DNA of 64,000 bases from Ewingella allii (GTDB taxonomy: Bacteria > Pseudomonadota > Gammaproteobacteria > Enterobacterales > Enterobacteriaceae), in NCBI RefSeq assembly GCF_044430645.1, contig NZ_JAWUDN010000001.1:1302001-1366000 (forward strand), in the 5' to 3' direction. The notes under the pieces are model-generated. The model was not told where the DNA came from. It was given only the letters and a program-made list of their open reading frames with translations, and ran no database searches. Each line of letters opens with the position of its first letter. Positions within the stretch are counted from its first letter, which is position 1. A program made the position numbers and the translations under genes. This document shows positions 34,318 to 42,759 of the stretch, piece by piece.

Positions 34318-36438
34318 TTAAAACTCGGAAGCGCGAGTTTGCCGCACTTCCTGTTCATCACAAACAAAGCAAATCCCCCCATCATCAAAGGAGGATTTTT
34401 CTGCCGTCATTAAGTCGCCGCAGGAACGGCAGTAGCGCCGACGCGTCCGCAACCTCACTTCCCCGTCACGCAAAATCATCTCTGTTTCATCATCCAGGCG
34501 CACAATATTGCCCCTAAGCAACGCTTTGGCCATCTGATCGCCATCTTGGTGTTGAATGCCAATGCCCTTTTTCAACTCGGTGATCGTACTTTGAGTACAG
34601 TTATTGACAGAACTCCAAGGGGCGGCAAGGCCGCCAGGAACAGCAGCAGCCGCTTCGCTGGCTGCCAACTTCGGAACAATCGCCCACTTAACCAGACGCG
34701 TTTCTACTTCCGAGCCACTGCCAAGAAGCGGTGAGTAAATTCCCTGCACACGCTGCACATCTTCGGCGTATTCGTTACCGCACTCGGTGATTTCATACAT
34801 AAGGCGCACAACCAGATCGCGACGCTTCACCAATGCGCCGCCCTGGGCCTGGGTATAGGCAGCCCAATCGCCCACGTCCGCGCTGGCCAGCACGGCATCC
34901 ATCAAACTATTTTCTAGCGTCTTGTCACCCATGCGGCGTAGCTCACGCCATACCGTCACCGGCGCACCACCAATTTGCTGAAACTGACGAATACGCCAAC
35001 GGCTGGCCCAGGCTGAAACTGATTTGGCCATGTCCTTTAGGTTTTCGCCGGTTTCGTCGTCAGCTTCTCCATCCAGCGCAAAGCCGTCGATGTTTTTTGA
35101 AATGTATTTAGCGATGTAGCCGGTTGCGCTGCCCTTTTCCGGGTCGATTGGCTCAACGTGAAAACGCGCCTTAAGCGCGTATGCAGATTGCAATTCCTCG
35201 GAGTCTTCACGGCGGGAGTAATAACAGACAATGTCACGCACCTGCTCGACGTATGATGGCGGCATAAATAAAAGCATATGCCAGTGCGGCGTCCCATCGT
35301 GGTGCGGCTCTACGACACGAAAACCAAACACGTTAATACCCGCACGCGAAAACGCAGCGCGAGCCTTAGCCCATACGCCGCAGAGGTATTTTTGTGTTTG
35401 TCGTGGGCTGGCGCCGTTCCACTGAGAAACAAACCCACCCTTGCTATGCACGGCGTGATACTTGGACGGGGCAGTTATGGTGTAGAACTCCCCTGCCATG
35501 CCCATTTCATTGGCCAGGTCTTCAAATCCGCGCATGCGCACCATCAGTTCACAGCGGCGCTTTGCTGGATTGGCGTTGCTGGCATCTACCATGTCGGCCA
35601 GGGATAGGCGTTCGCCAGTTTCCTCATTCTGCAAATCGTAAGATTTGAAAAACTCACGGTTACGCTTCTTCTGTTCAACCCATTCGCCCCTCGTCGAACG
35701 GCTGACATAAGCGGATGCCGCCTTTTGCACCTGGCCAACGGCGATGGCCATGTGCTCACGCTGTAAATCGCGGCTGCGCTTCAACTTACCGCGCCACCAT
35801 TCAGGGGCCATCATGCGCAGCAAACCCGACTCGGCATGGCGCGGCGTAAAAGAGCGCCCCGCCTTAAATTGCTGCCAGTATGGTGGATTGATACCTGTCT
35901 GTTTTACCAGCTTGCCTAAATGCTTAAACGCTGCCAGCGCCCGGCGCTCCATTTCTTTCTCACCGGCTGCTTCTTTAGGAAAAGCCAGGCTTATAAAATC
36001 GGCAAAGGATTCGCCCATAAAGTTAGCAATGCTATGAGCAAGGTTTCGCAATTCGTCACGGCCAAAAGTTGGCAGCTTTTCAAGATCGGCAACAAACGGG
36101 AACGGTGTAACACCAGCTGCCTGGTATGAAGTTGTGTATTGTGCGCAGACCTTGCGCAGACGTGGCAATACGCTCTTACCTACCGTAGTGCGTAAAAACG
36201 TATTGGCACGGCGGCGGCCCGTTGGGCCAGCCTCCAATAACTTGGAATAACGATCGCCAAAATAGCGCGCCAAGAAATCTGGCATCCCTGCCAGGTACTC
36301 AGCACGCCAATCATGATCAAGGCTATTCTGGTGCCAGAGCTGACGCTCGGTCAGACTAATTTCATCCGGTGCGCCAGGGGCAAACTGCTCTTGCTGCCAC
36401 TGCTGCACCGCATGGTGCTGGCCATTCAATTCAATCAC
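34318..36438 (-). CDS. Rolling-circle replication initiator (gpA/Rep)
   Basis: 706 residues, P2 gpA family. It nicks the phage origin and stays bound to the 5' end. The HUH motif is PHWHMLLF (about residue 385), and the paired catalytic tyrosines lie in YIAKYISKNIDGF (about 437-449). The C-terminus has a four-cysteine zinc ribbon (CRSCGDL, then CFVCDEQ). It starts with GTG overlapping the upstream stop (GTGA). The replication origin is probably within this gene, as in P2, but I could not locate it. Confidence 0.92.
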   Translation of the reverse strand: MIELNGQHHAVQQWQQEQFAPGAPDEISLTERQLWHQNSLDHDWRAEYLAGMPDFLARYFGDRYSKLLEAGPTGRRRANTFLRTTVGKSVLPRLRKVCAQYTTSYQAAGVTPFPFVADLEKLPTFGRDELRNLAHSIANFMGESFADFISLAFPKEAAGEKEMERRALAAFKHLGKLVKQTGINPPYWQQFKAGRSFTPRHAESGLLRMMAPEWWRGKLKRSRDLQREHMAIAVGQVQKAASAYVSRSTRGEWVEQKKRNREFFKSYDLQNEETGERLSLADMVDASNANPAKRRCELMVRMRGFEDLANEMGMAGEFYTITAPSKYHAVHSKGGFVSQWNGASPRQTQKYLCGVWAKARAAFSRAGINVFGFRVVEPHHDGTPHWHMLLFMPPSYVEQVRDIVCYYSRREDSEELQSAYALKARFHVEPIDPEKGSATGYIAKYISKNIDGFALDGEADDETGENLKDMAKSVSAWASRWRIRQFQQIGGAPVTVWRELRRMGDKTLENSLMDAVLASADVGDWAAYTQAQGGALVKRRDLVVRLMYEITECGNEYAEDVQRVQGIYSPLLGSGSEVETRLVKWAIVPKLAASEAAAAVPGGLAAPWSSVNNCTQSTITELKKGIGIQHQDGDQMAKALLRGNIVRLDDETEMILRDGEVRLRTRRRYCRSCGDLMTAEKSSFDDGGICFVCDEQEVRQTRASEF

Positions 36439-36704
36439 GGTAAGGAATGGCTACGGCCGGAGCGGCCCAATTGTTCAGACTCCTGGCGCATTAGCTCTAC
36501 AATCTCGGAAGCACTTAAGCCCTCATTGGCAACATGCGTAGCCAGGCGATCCAGATGGCAGGAAAACTTCACCGCAGCATCAGCCATTGCTTCAGCACGT
36601 GCTCCTGTAATCAATGTGGCGGTTTGATCACAACCAGGCTTTGCAGTATCGAAACCACTCCAAAGGTTAGGGAATTGGTTCCGGTCATTACGTTTCATTT
36701 GCAT
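36435..36704 (-). CDS. DUF2732-like phage protein
   Basis: 89 residues from the ATG at 36704 with a GGAG box. The segment ADAAVKFSCHLDRLATHVANEGLSASEIVELMRQESEQL matches the DUF2732 pattern found just upstream of gpA in P2-type phages. Its function is unknown. Confidence 0.65.
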   Translation of the reverse strand: MQMKRNDRNQFPNLWSGFDTAKPGCDQTATLITGARAEAMADAAVKFSCHLDRLATHVANEGLSASEIVELMRQESEQLGRSGRSHSLP

Positions 36705-36781
36705 GGCAAAACTCCAAATTTAGGCAGCAAGAGCCCCCGGCCACCAAGGGGAAGCCGTGGGAATTCTTAGCTGTGGGTTAA

Positions 36782-37195
36782 TTAGTGAATGTGAGTAAGT
36801 GCAGTTTTCTGACGGGCAACAGGCGAGACATTCAACGAATTCAGACCATGCAAAGGTCTGGCAGCATCCCACCATCGTGTAATCAATACGGTAATGGAAC
36901 CCTGGCCTAGAGAGTTGGCCATGTAGTACGTCGCCCGGATGGAGGCAAGAGCCTCATTCTGTTCTTTGCTGCTTTCAGCCTCGCGATAAACGCGACACCA
37001 GAAAGCGCAATTGACCGCAAACAACTGGTGCGGGTTATCAAGGTGCATCGAATCGTTAAACATGTAAGGCGACAGGGCCACCATTCCGTCAACGTCTTGG
37101 CACTTTTCCAAGAACATAGAGGCATAACTAGGTGCAACGTTCCAGGCGATGAAATCTTCCTTAAGCCCTGCTTTCTCAACCATAATCATTTTCAT
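36782..37195 (-). CDS. Early phage protein, unknown
   Basis: 137 residues from the ATG at 37195 (MKMIMVEKAGLKEDF), chosen for its GAGG box 5 nt upstream; earlier starts lie inside the neighbouring gene. The protein is cysteine- and tryptophan-containing (FAVNCAFWCRVYREAE) with helical stretches. No family is recognised. It is in the early operon between the Rep and CII genes, where P2-type phages keep variable genes. Confidence 0.6.
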   Translation of the reverse strand: MKMIMVEKAGLKEDFIAWNVAPSYASMFLEKCQDVDGMVALSPYMFNDSMHLDNPHQLFAVNCAFWCRVYREAESSKEQNEALASIRATYYMANSLGQGSITVLITRWWDAARPLHGLNSLNVSPVARQKTALTHIH

Positions 37196-37202
37196 ACTGT
37201 CC

Positions 37203-37529
37203 TCAGTGCATTGAATTATTAACATCTTGTTCAACTTCTCGCGGAGCCACTCTGCAAGCCCCTGCGCCTTTGAAATCTTCCGGGGTGAAGAACCGCGTAT
37301 CTTGCTGCAACTGCCTTACCTTTAAGACCGCGCCCCACAAGGAAACCTTCTCCCCTTCACTCAAATCAGGCCAATCACATTCGATATGGCGTTGCTTAAG
37401 TCCGGCGATGAAGCAGAGATAACGCCGCCCCTCTTCATCTAAATTGTTCCAGTAGTGCTGTACTCGGCTGTCACAGCCAGAAATCATCTTGCGGGCCTGT
37501 GCTATCCATTTAGGTGTAGGTGTTTCCAC
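37203..37529 (-). CDS. Early phage protein, unknown
   Basis: 108 residues with a GTG start at 37529 after a GGGGGG-AG box. The protein is helical (ARKMISGCDSRVQHYWNNLDEEGRRYLCFIAG), without catalytic motifs I can name. It overlaps the Fil-like gene by 20 bp and is followed 7 bp later by the next early gene, so it is part of the early operon. Confidence 0.6.
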   Translation of the reverse strand: METPTPKWIAQARKMISGCDSRVQHYWNNLDEEGRRYLCFIAGLKQRHIECDWPDLSEGEKVSLWGAVLKVRQLQQDTRFFTPEDFKGAGACRVAPREVEQDVNNSMH

Positions 37530-37734
37530 GCTCCCCCCTTAAGCCCATCAGGCGAAACCACCATGGGCGACGCTTTGGTTTTACGGCTGGCTTATTGCGG
37601 CCACTTAGAAACTGCACTTTACTGGCGGCGGGCTGCCAGCGCTGACCGTTTGGCAACTCTAACCAGCCATGGCCATAACTTGGCAGTTGGAGAGACGGCG
37701 ACTGCTTTACTAAAAATCGTGTGAATACTTGCAT
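37510..37734 (-). CDS. Fil-like phage protein
   Basis: 74 residues. The pattern QSPSLQLPSYGHGWLELPNGQRWQPAASK and the basic RRPWWFRLMGLRG resemble the filamentation (Fil) proteins of phage 186 relatives, which block host cell division early in infection. An AGGTGA box precedes the ATG. Assigned from pattern and position after CII. Confidence 0.55.
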   Translation of the reverse strand: MQVFTRFLVKQSPSLQLPSYGHGWLELPNGQRWQPAASKVQFLSGRNKPAVKPKRRPWWFRLMGLRGERGNTYT

Positions 37735-37743
37735 CGGATCACC

Positions 37744-38253
37744 TCAGTTCAGACCAGGCATCACACCAAACGCACCTAATACATCCATTGCGCTGGTTAA
37801 TGCTGGGGCGGTATGAAAACGCGATTCAACTGACACAACGAGCAAAGATAGATCGCGGATCGCCTGATTGGCTCGGTCTAAAATGGCGTTTCTACGTGTC
37901 TGCGTCATAGGCGCAGTAGATAAAGCTTCACCGGCGATAGCGCCGATTGCAGCCGTAGCACTGAGTGCATGTGTTGGTAAGTTGTCAGGCTTTGCTTCAT
38001 TCATTGGCACGGCTGGCAAGCAATTAAGCTGCGCTAGCAAGCCGTCTAACAAGGTCGAATCATCAGTGTGATCAGTGATAATGATTAGTTCGGCCAGTGT
38101 TAGGCGATGCGGTTGCATAGGGTTCAGCTTGTTCCGGAGAACCTGAGCAGTCACCCCCACTTTTTCCGCAACCTCGGTTAGGTTGTGAGCCAATGAAAAG
38201 CGGCGGCATGCTGTATCTAAGTGCGGATGTATAGAGGTTTGAAAATCAAACAT
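37744..38253 (-). CDS. Phage regulatory protein CII (186/CP76 type)
   Basis: 169 residues, with an N-terminal HTH region (HNLTEVAEKVGVTAQVLRNKLNPMQPHRLTLAELIIITDHT) and a helical C-terminus (RNAILDRANQAIRDLSLLVVSVES). It matches the CII/CP76 family that activates establishment of lysogeny in 186-like phages. It follows cox by 32 bp in the early operon. Confidence 0.8.
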   Translation of the reverse strand: MFDFQTSIHPHLDTACRRFSLAHNLTEVAEKVGVTAQVLRNKLNPMQPHRLTLAELIIITDHTDDSTLLDGLLAQLNCLPAVPMNEAKPDNLPTHALSATAAIGAIAGEALSTAPMTQTRRNAILDRANQAIRDLSLLVVSVESRFHTAPALTSAMDVLGAFGVMPGLN

Positions 38254-38285
38254 GGTCGATACCCTCAGCGTATTGCAATATCGAA

Positions 38286-38507
38286 CTAAGCGGCGGCGAG
38301 GTCACATTCTGATAACGCGTCAACGGTTAACTGCGCCATATTGATCATCACTTTTTCGCGCTTCTTATCTTTCCGAAGGCGATGTCGCGGTAAACGGCCA
38401 TCTGCCAGCATGTCGTTGATAGTATCCTCAGCTAAACCAGTGAGTTCGCTATAGCGTTCAATTGTGACGTGGGGGGTGATCAGAGTGATTGAAATGTTAG
38501 GTCTCAT
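38286..38507 (-). CDS. Cox-type excisionase/repressor
   Basis: 73 residues. A winged-helix HTH pattern is visible (TIERYSELTGLAEDTINDMLADGRLPRHRLRKDKKREKVMINMAQL). It is the first early gene, divergent from CI. Cox proteins bend attP for excision and repress the lysogenic promoter. Confidence 0.82.
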   Translation of the reverse strand: MRPNISITLITPHVTIERYSELTGLAEDTINDMLADGRLPRHRLRKDKKREKVMINMAQLTVDALSECDLAAA

Positions 38508-38648
38508 GGGGCAACATCTCCCTTTGGCTTGTGGCGAGCCGCTATTAATAGTGATTACAAGTGAAGTTTCCCAAATCGAACTTCATGGCGAACATTAAGA
38601 TCGCTTTGGGAATCTGTCAATTAATTTTTGTTCTTTGGGGCGAACTTG
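38508..38648. promoter_or_regulatory. cox-CI switch region with operators
   Basis: 141 bp between the divergent cox and CI genes. TTCCCAAA (38568-38575) and TTTGGGAA (38605-38612) form an inverted repeat around GCGAAC-like elements. CGAACTTCATGG (38578-38589) recurs as CGAACTTGATGG (38642-38653), the second copy covering the CI start. These repeats are likely CI and Cox binding sites; which protein binds which is not clear. Confidence 0.5.
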
Positions 38649-39215
38649 ATGGATTTTAAAACAGGTGGACAACAAGTTATCTTGCGGCTAGTAGAGGCTT
38701 ATGGTTTTTCCACTCGGCAGATGTTGTGTGATCACTTGGGTGTATCAAAGAGCACTCTTGCAACGAGATTTATGAGGGACATATTTCCTGCTGAATGGGT
38801 CATCCAGTGTGCATTAGAAACAAATGCCTCATTAAAATGGCTTGTATCTGGCGATGGGCCAATTTTTGAGAATAGCCATTCAGATTTGCTTTCTTTACCT
38901 AAAACAAAAATAGTTGAAGGCGAGCTACTGAATTTTGGTTATTTTTTCCTTGATAAAACATTAATTACTGAACAGCTTATTTCTCCAATTGTTCTTGTCG
39001 AAAGAGAAAGCACATACGTATTAGAGAAAAAAAATGATGATATTAGTGATGGCTTGTGGTTGATAGGAATAGATGGGAAAAATAGTCTTAGGGAAATAAC
39101 AAGATTGCCATCTGAAAGGATAAAAATTGAGTTGGGTGGTCGTAGTTTCGAGACGTCAATAAATGACATTGACTTTATAGGAAAAGTTAAAGTCATCATC
39201 AACACTCATTTCTAG
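38649..39215 (+). CDS. CI repressor, 186 type
   Basis: 188 residues from the ATG at 38649 (MDFKTGGQQVILRL). The N-terminal HTH (YGFSTRQMLCDHLGVSKSTLATRFMRDIFPAEWVI, then TNASLKWLVSGDGP) matches the Bac_CI_repr domain. The C-terminal half is the oligomerisation domain of 186-type repressors and lacks the Ser/Lys protease pair of LexA-like repressors. It should therefore not self-cleave in the SOS response. It is AT-rich, like the cargo gene after it. Confidence 0.85.
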   Translation: MDFKTGGQQVILRLVEAYGFSTRQMLCDHLGVSKSTLATRFMRDIFPAEWVIQCALETNASLKWLVSGDGPIFENSHSDLLSLPKTKIVEGELLNFGYFFLDKTLITEQLISPIVLVERESTYVLEKKNDDISDGLWLIGIDGKNSLREITRLPSERIKIELGGRSFETSINDIDFIGKVKVIINTHF

Positions 39216-39227
39216 AAGGACCTCACA

Positions 39228-41219
39228 ATGATTGTCGGATTATTTCTTCGGAATTTTAAATCTTTCAAAAACCAGAATTACATTCCTATAATGCTCGATA
39301 GTAACTCATCTTACTTCATAGGGGAGAACGGTGTTGGGAAGAGCACGGTTCTTTCTGCATTAAATACGGTACTAAACCAAAATGACATTCACCGTTTAGA
39401 TATTAATAATGAAGTTAGAGGCCAAGGGCTTGAAACTAGAGAACCTTTCATAGTACCTGTGTTTCTTATTGCGAAATCAAAAATTCGCCGCGGAAATATA
39501 ATCACTCGCATTTTGGAAGTAATCAGCAATATCACTTGGAATCTTCAATCACACGAATTTACCTCAACATTTCAGCGGGGAATTGCGGACAAATTTATTG
39601 AACATAAAGATAACTTAGCAAAAAACTACAACGAAAAAAGTTATTTTTTAATTCCAATTGGTTTTACAAAAACGAGAGCTGGTGAGATTCCTGTTCCTTC
39701 AATGTCTATCTTTGAATCAATCCCTGATTACGGAGAAGAGTTATCAGAAGCTTTAGAACCATTCACAAATTTTGCGTGGTTAAAAAAACGTTCGTTAGAT
39801 GAGGTAAAGCCAAAGATACTTGATTTCATCAGAGAACTTTATTCATACATTTATTTACCGGCTGAGATTACTGTCGATAGTTACTCAAAGATTGAAGGTG
39901 AACTATCGCAATCATTGCTTGGTGATGACATACAAAACAAAATACAAAAAATCATACAAAAGAAAGATATAGATGAAATAAATAAGCATTTAAACCAGTA
40001 TATCTCAGATATATCTAATTTACTTGATAATAGCTATCATTTTAAAAAACCTTCCCAGCGACAAACGCTTTTCACTCAGAGACATATGATTCTAAAAATC
40101 ATAGAAACCTTTTTTACTGATAAAATATTGCATCGTAGAATCGATGGGAGTGACACGCCAATAACTAATCTTAGTTCGGGAGAAAAAAGAAAAGCATTAC
40201 TAGATCTTGCATTTGCTTTCCTTAAATCAAACCCAAAAAAGAACGCATCACAAACAATATTTGCCATTGACGAGCCGGAGCTTTCACTTCACGCAACCGC
40301 ATGCTTCCAACAATTCGAAAAGATAAAAAATATCAGTGAGCTAGGGGTTCAAACACTTATTACCACTCACTGGTATGGTTTCCTCCCGGTTGCTGGTGTC
40401 GGTTCAGCCACTTATATATCTCCAAATCAGAATCATATCAAATTACTTAACCTAAGATCATTTAAAGAGGAAATAAGTAATTTTGTAAAAGAGTCTAAAG
40501 GGATTTATTTAGACACGCTAGAAGTTAAAAGCACCCATGATTTAGTACAATCTATAATTGCTTCCATTACTGCAACCAATAATTATAACTGGTTATTATG
40601 CGAAGGGAAAACTGACAAAAATTATCTTCAGGTTCACCTTGAGTGTGAAGACATCGAAAACTTGATTATTTTGCCTGTTGGCGGCTCATTTGCTCTCAAA
40701 GACATATATACCTACTTGACACTTGCATTAAAAGACAGAAGAAGCACAATCAAAGGAAAAGTATTCTGCTTATTGGATACTGATCAAGCACATACTGAGT
40801 TCAATAGTACAGATTCCATAGCTAACTTAAGATTAAGAAGATTACTTTTTAATAAAAAAACTGGCTGCATTGATTTATTAAAAACAACTGATAATAGAGT
40901 TAGCCCCGCAACTGAAATTGAAGATGCTTTGGATGGCCTTTTTTATTACCAAACTTTATATAGTTTATATGAGGCGGGTAATGAAGATTTTGATTTCATG
41001 AAAAATATAGAAACCTTAGATTGCGAGGTATCTGCGGGAATATTAGATATAACAGCTAAGCAAAAAGATATTATACAAAATTATCTTGATCTTCCTGGTA
41101 AAAAAGTTGATTTTTGTTATAGATACTGCTCAGAAGTTTATGATAGTGAAGATATTAACACCCCTGGATGGATGCTTGAAATTGCTGAATTTTTTAAAGA
41201 TGAGAATTCTCAGCTTTAA
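39228..41219 (+). CDS. ATPase-Toprim nuclease-like protein (OLD/PARIS-like), cargo
   Basis: 663 residues. An ABC-type ATPase comes first: Walker A GENGVGKST (32-40), signature LSSGEKRK (315-322), Walker B FAIDEPELSLH (D348, E349), H-loop TTHWYG. It is followed by a Toprim-like domain with LLCEGKTDKNYL (about 459) and CLLDTDQAH (about 517). This layout fits OLD-family nucleases or a fused PARIS (AriA-AriB) effector, both antiphage. It is AT-rich and placed 12 bp after CI, so it may be made in the lysogen. The exact class is not settled. Confidence 0.7.
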   Translation: MIVGLFLRNFKSFKNQNYIPIMLDSNSSYFIGENGVGKSTVLSALNTVLNQNDIHRLDINNEVRGQGLETREPFIVPVFLIAKSKIRRGNIITRILEVISNITWNLQSHEFTSTFQRGIADKFIEHKDNLAKNYNEKSYFLIPIGFTKTRAGEIPVPSMSIFESIPDYGEELSEALEPFTNFAWLKKRSLDEVKPKILDFIRELYSYIYLPAEITVDSYSKIEGELSQSLLGDDIQNKIQKIIQKKDIDEINKHLNQYISDISNLLDNSYHFKKPSQRQTLFTQRHMILKIIETFFTDKILHRRIDGSDTPITNLSSGEKRKALLDLAFAFLKSNPKKNASQTIFAIDEPELSLHATACFQQFEKIKNISELGVQTLITTHWYGFLPVAGVGSATYISPNQNHIKLLNLRSFKEEISNFVKESKGIYLDTLEVKSTHDLVQSIIASITATNNYNWLLCEGKTDKNYLQVHLECEDIENLIILPVGGSFALKDIYTYLTLALKDRRSTIKGKVFCLLDTDQAHTEFNSTDSIANLRLRRLLFNKKTGCIDLLKTTDNRVSPATEIEDALDGLFYYQTLYSLYEAGNEDFDFMKNIETLDCEVSAGILDITAKQKDIIQNYLDLPGKKVDFCYRYCSEVYDSEDINTPGWMLEIAEFFKDENSQL

Positions 41220-41297
41220 TGTATGAATTTTCAAAAACACACATTGACCACTGTTTTTATATACAGTTAAATATCCCCTTCTAAGAAGGGGGTCAGA

Positions 41298-42371
41298 ATG
41301 GCAGTTCGGAAACTTACAACAGGTTCATGGATTTGTGAATGCTACCCTGCTGGCCGCAACGGCCGCAGGGTACGTAAACAGTTTGCAACTAAAGGCGAGG
41401 CTTTAGCTTTCGAACGTCACACGATGGATGAAGCGGATAATAAGCCTTGGCTTGGTGAAAAGACGGATCGCCGCAGCCTGGGCGACATAGCAAAGCTTTG
41501 GTATAACCTGCATGGCCAGTCTCTGACAGCGGGTAAGCAAACCTATCAAAAGATTTGCCTCATGGTCGAAGCCCTAGGCAATCCCCCCGCTACTACTTTC
41601 ACTGCCAAAGACTTTGCACACTACCGCGATAAACGCTTAAACGGCGAAATCTACTTTGCAGAACGCTGGCGACAAGGTGCTGACCCGGTAACCATTAACC
41701 TTGAGCAAAGCTATTTTAGCGGTATGTTCAGCGAGCTGATCCGCCTTGGAGAATGGAAACAACCCAATCCACTAGAGACGCTGAGAAAATTTGCAACAGC
41801 TGAAAAAGAAATGTCCTGGCTAACCCATGAGCAGATAGCGCAGTTACTCGTAGCTTGTAGCAAAGGTAAGCCTGATTTACCTCTTGTAGTGAAGGTTTGT
41901 TTGTCGACTGGTGCAAGGTGGAGTGAAGCCGAAAAACTTAAACGTTCGCAGGTTACGCCGTATAAAATTACGTTCGTCAGAACGAAGGGAAAGAAGAATC
42001 GTAGCGTTCCGGTCAGCAAGGAACTTTACGACGAAATCACTAGCCTTAAGGGAGACAGATTTTTCAGCGAATGCTACTTCCGATTTATGGCCGCAATCGA
42101 TTCAACTGATATTGTTTTGCCTAAAGGCCAGCTTACTCACGTTCTACGCCACACCTTTGCAGCCCATTTTATGATGTCCGGTGGCAATATTTTGGTGCTA
42201 CAAAGAATTCTTGGTCATTCTGATATTCAGATGACAATGCGCTATGCTCATTTCGCACCTGAACACCTCGATACCGCCCTTCACTTCAACCCCTTGGCCA
42301 CCATGAAAAGTGGCGACAAAGTGGCGATAGAGAATGGCAATACTCCTAATTCATCACCTATCACCACATAG
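41298..42371 (+). CDS. int: Tyrosine integrase
   Basis: 357 residues, phage integrase. Catalytic residues are R207 (GARWSEAEKL), H281/R284 (HVLRHTFAAH), H307 (LGHSD) and Y316 (MRYAHF). The N-terminal part has the arm-binding and SAM-like core-binding domains (KICLMVEALGNPP...). It recombines attP with the rybB terminator. It reads toward attR, and arm-type sites lie inside its 3' end. An AAGGGGG box precedes the ATG. Confidence 0.95.
   Translation: MAVRKLTTGSWICECYPAGRNGRRVRKQFATKGEALAFERHTMDEADNKPWLGEKTDRRSLGDIAKLWYNLHGQSLTAGKQTYQKICLMVEALGNPPATTFTAKDFAHYRDKRLNGEIYFAERWRQGADPVTINLEQSYFSGMFSELIRLGEWKQPNPLETLRKFATAEKEMSWLTHEQIAQLLVACSKGKPDLPLVVKVCLSTGARWSEAEKLKRSQVTPYKITFVRTKGKKNRSVPVSKELYDEITSLKGDRFFSECYFRFMAAIDSTDIVLPKGQLTHVLRHTFAAHFMMSGGNILVLQRILGHSDIQMTMRYAHFAPEHLDTALHFNPLATMKSGDKVAIENGNTPNSSPITT
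42311..42328 (+). promoter_or_regulatory. Integrase arm-type sites, right end
   Basis: TGGCGAC (42311-42317) and TGGCGAT (42322-42328), 11 bp apart start to start, inside the 3' end of int. They mirror the pair at 10399-10416 in sequence, orientation and spacing. Confidence 0.6.
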
Positions 42372-42421
42372 CCAACTCATTGTAAAATATGTAATTCATT
42401 GTTTTATATAGACTAATTAAA

Positions 42422-42652
42422 CTATCGGGTTTTTTCTTTTGTACTTCCCTCCCCCCGCCTAACCCACTCATCTACCACGTCGCCCAGATTCTTAGCTGCG
42501 CCGCTGCGGATCCAAGCCATAAAGTCTCTGTCGAATTTGAAGTTTTCCCCGCACTCCTGAGTGAGAAAACGGCGTACGTTTTGGGTGTTTTTATAGTGGT
42601 TATCTATCACCGTGCCGCGGGATAAAGGTGCGCTATGCCAATCGAAGGTCAT
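42422..42652 (-). CDS. DUF6434 domain protein
   Basis: 76 residues from the ATG at 42652, which has a GGAG box; the longer frame starts with a TTG. The segment MTFDWHSAPLSRGTVIDNHY, then RFLTQECGENFKFDRDFMAW, matches DUF6434. Family proteins are small or joined to SAP domains; the function is unknown. The last codons lie in the att core: the stop reads TAG here, and would have been TAA before integration, judging from the attL flank. The protein is thus unchanged. Confidence 0.75.
   Translation of the reverse strand: MTFDWHSAPLSRGTVIDNHYKNTQNVRRFLTQECGENFKFDRDFMAWIRSGAAKNLGDVVDEWVRRGEGSTKEKTR
42423..42440. repeat. attR core
   Basis: TATCGGGTTTTTTCTTTT, identical to the attL core at 10328-10345. 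The host sequence resumes at 42441. Confidence 0.88.
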
Positions 42653-42717
42653 GCTTTGCTCCGGCCTGAAAATCAGTTGGCTTAGCTTAGTCGTTATCTG
42701 AGATTGGACCAATACAA

Positions 42718-42738
42718 AAGCCCCGATAAACGGGGCTT
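42718..42738 (-). terminator. Terminator after the microcin-like gene
   Basis: AAGCCCCG (42718-42725), loop ATAAA, CGGGGCTT (42731-42738). On the minus strand the stem is followed by TTGT. It lies 21 bp downstream of the peptide gene's stop and upstream of the DUF6434 gene. Confidence 0.78.
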
Positions 42739-42759
42739 CTTCAAATACTTTTGGGAAAG

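Larger units (their letters stand above)
10328..42440. mobile_element. P2-superfamily (HP1/K139-like) prophage in rybB
   Basis: The prophage is bounded by the 18-bp direct repeat TATCGGGTTTTTTCTTTT (10328-10345 and 42423-42440), giving a 32,095-bp element, close to the size of HP1. It holds a full set of P2-type genes: integrase, CI, Cox, CII, HUH replication protein, portal and terminase, O-N-M-L head genes, sheath and tube, lysis, tape measure, baseplate and fibre. DUF2586-like, DUF2597-like and DUF2590-like proteins point to the HP1/K139 branch. No structural gene is visibly broken, so it may be inducible. Two AT-rich cargo units lie close to the two att sites. Confidence 0.93.
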
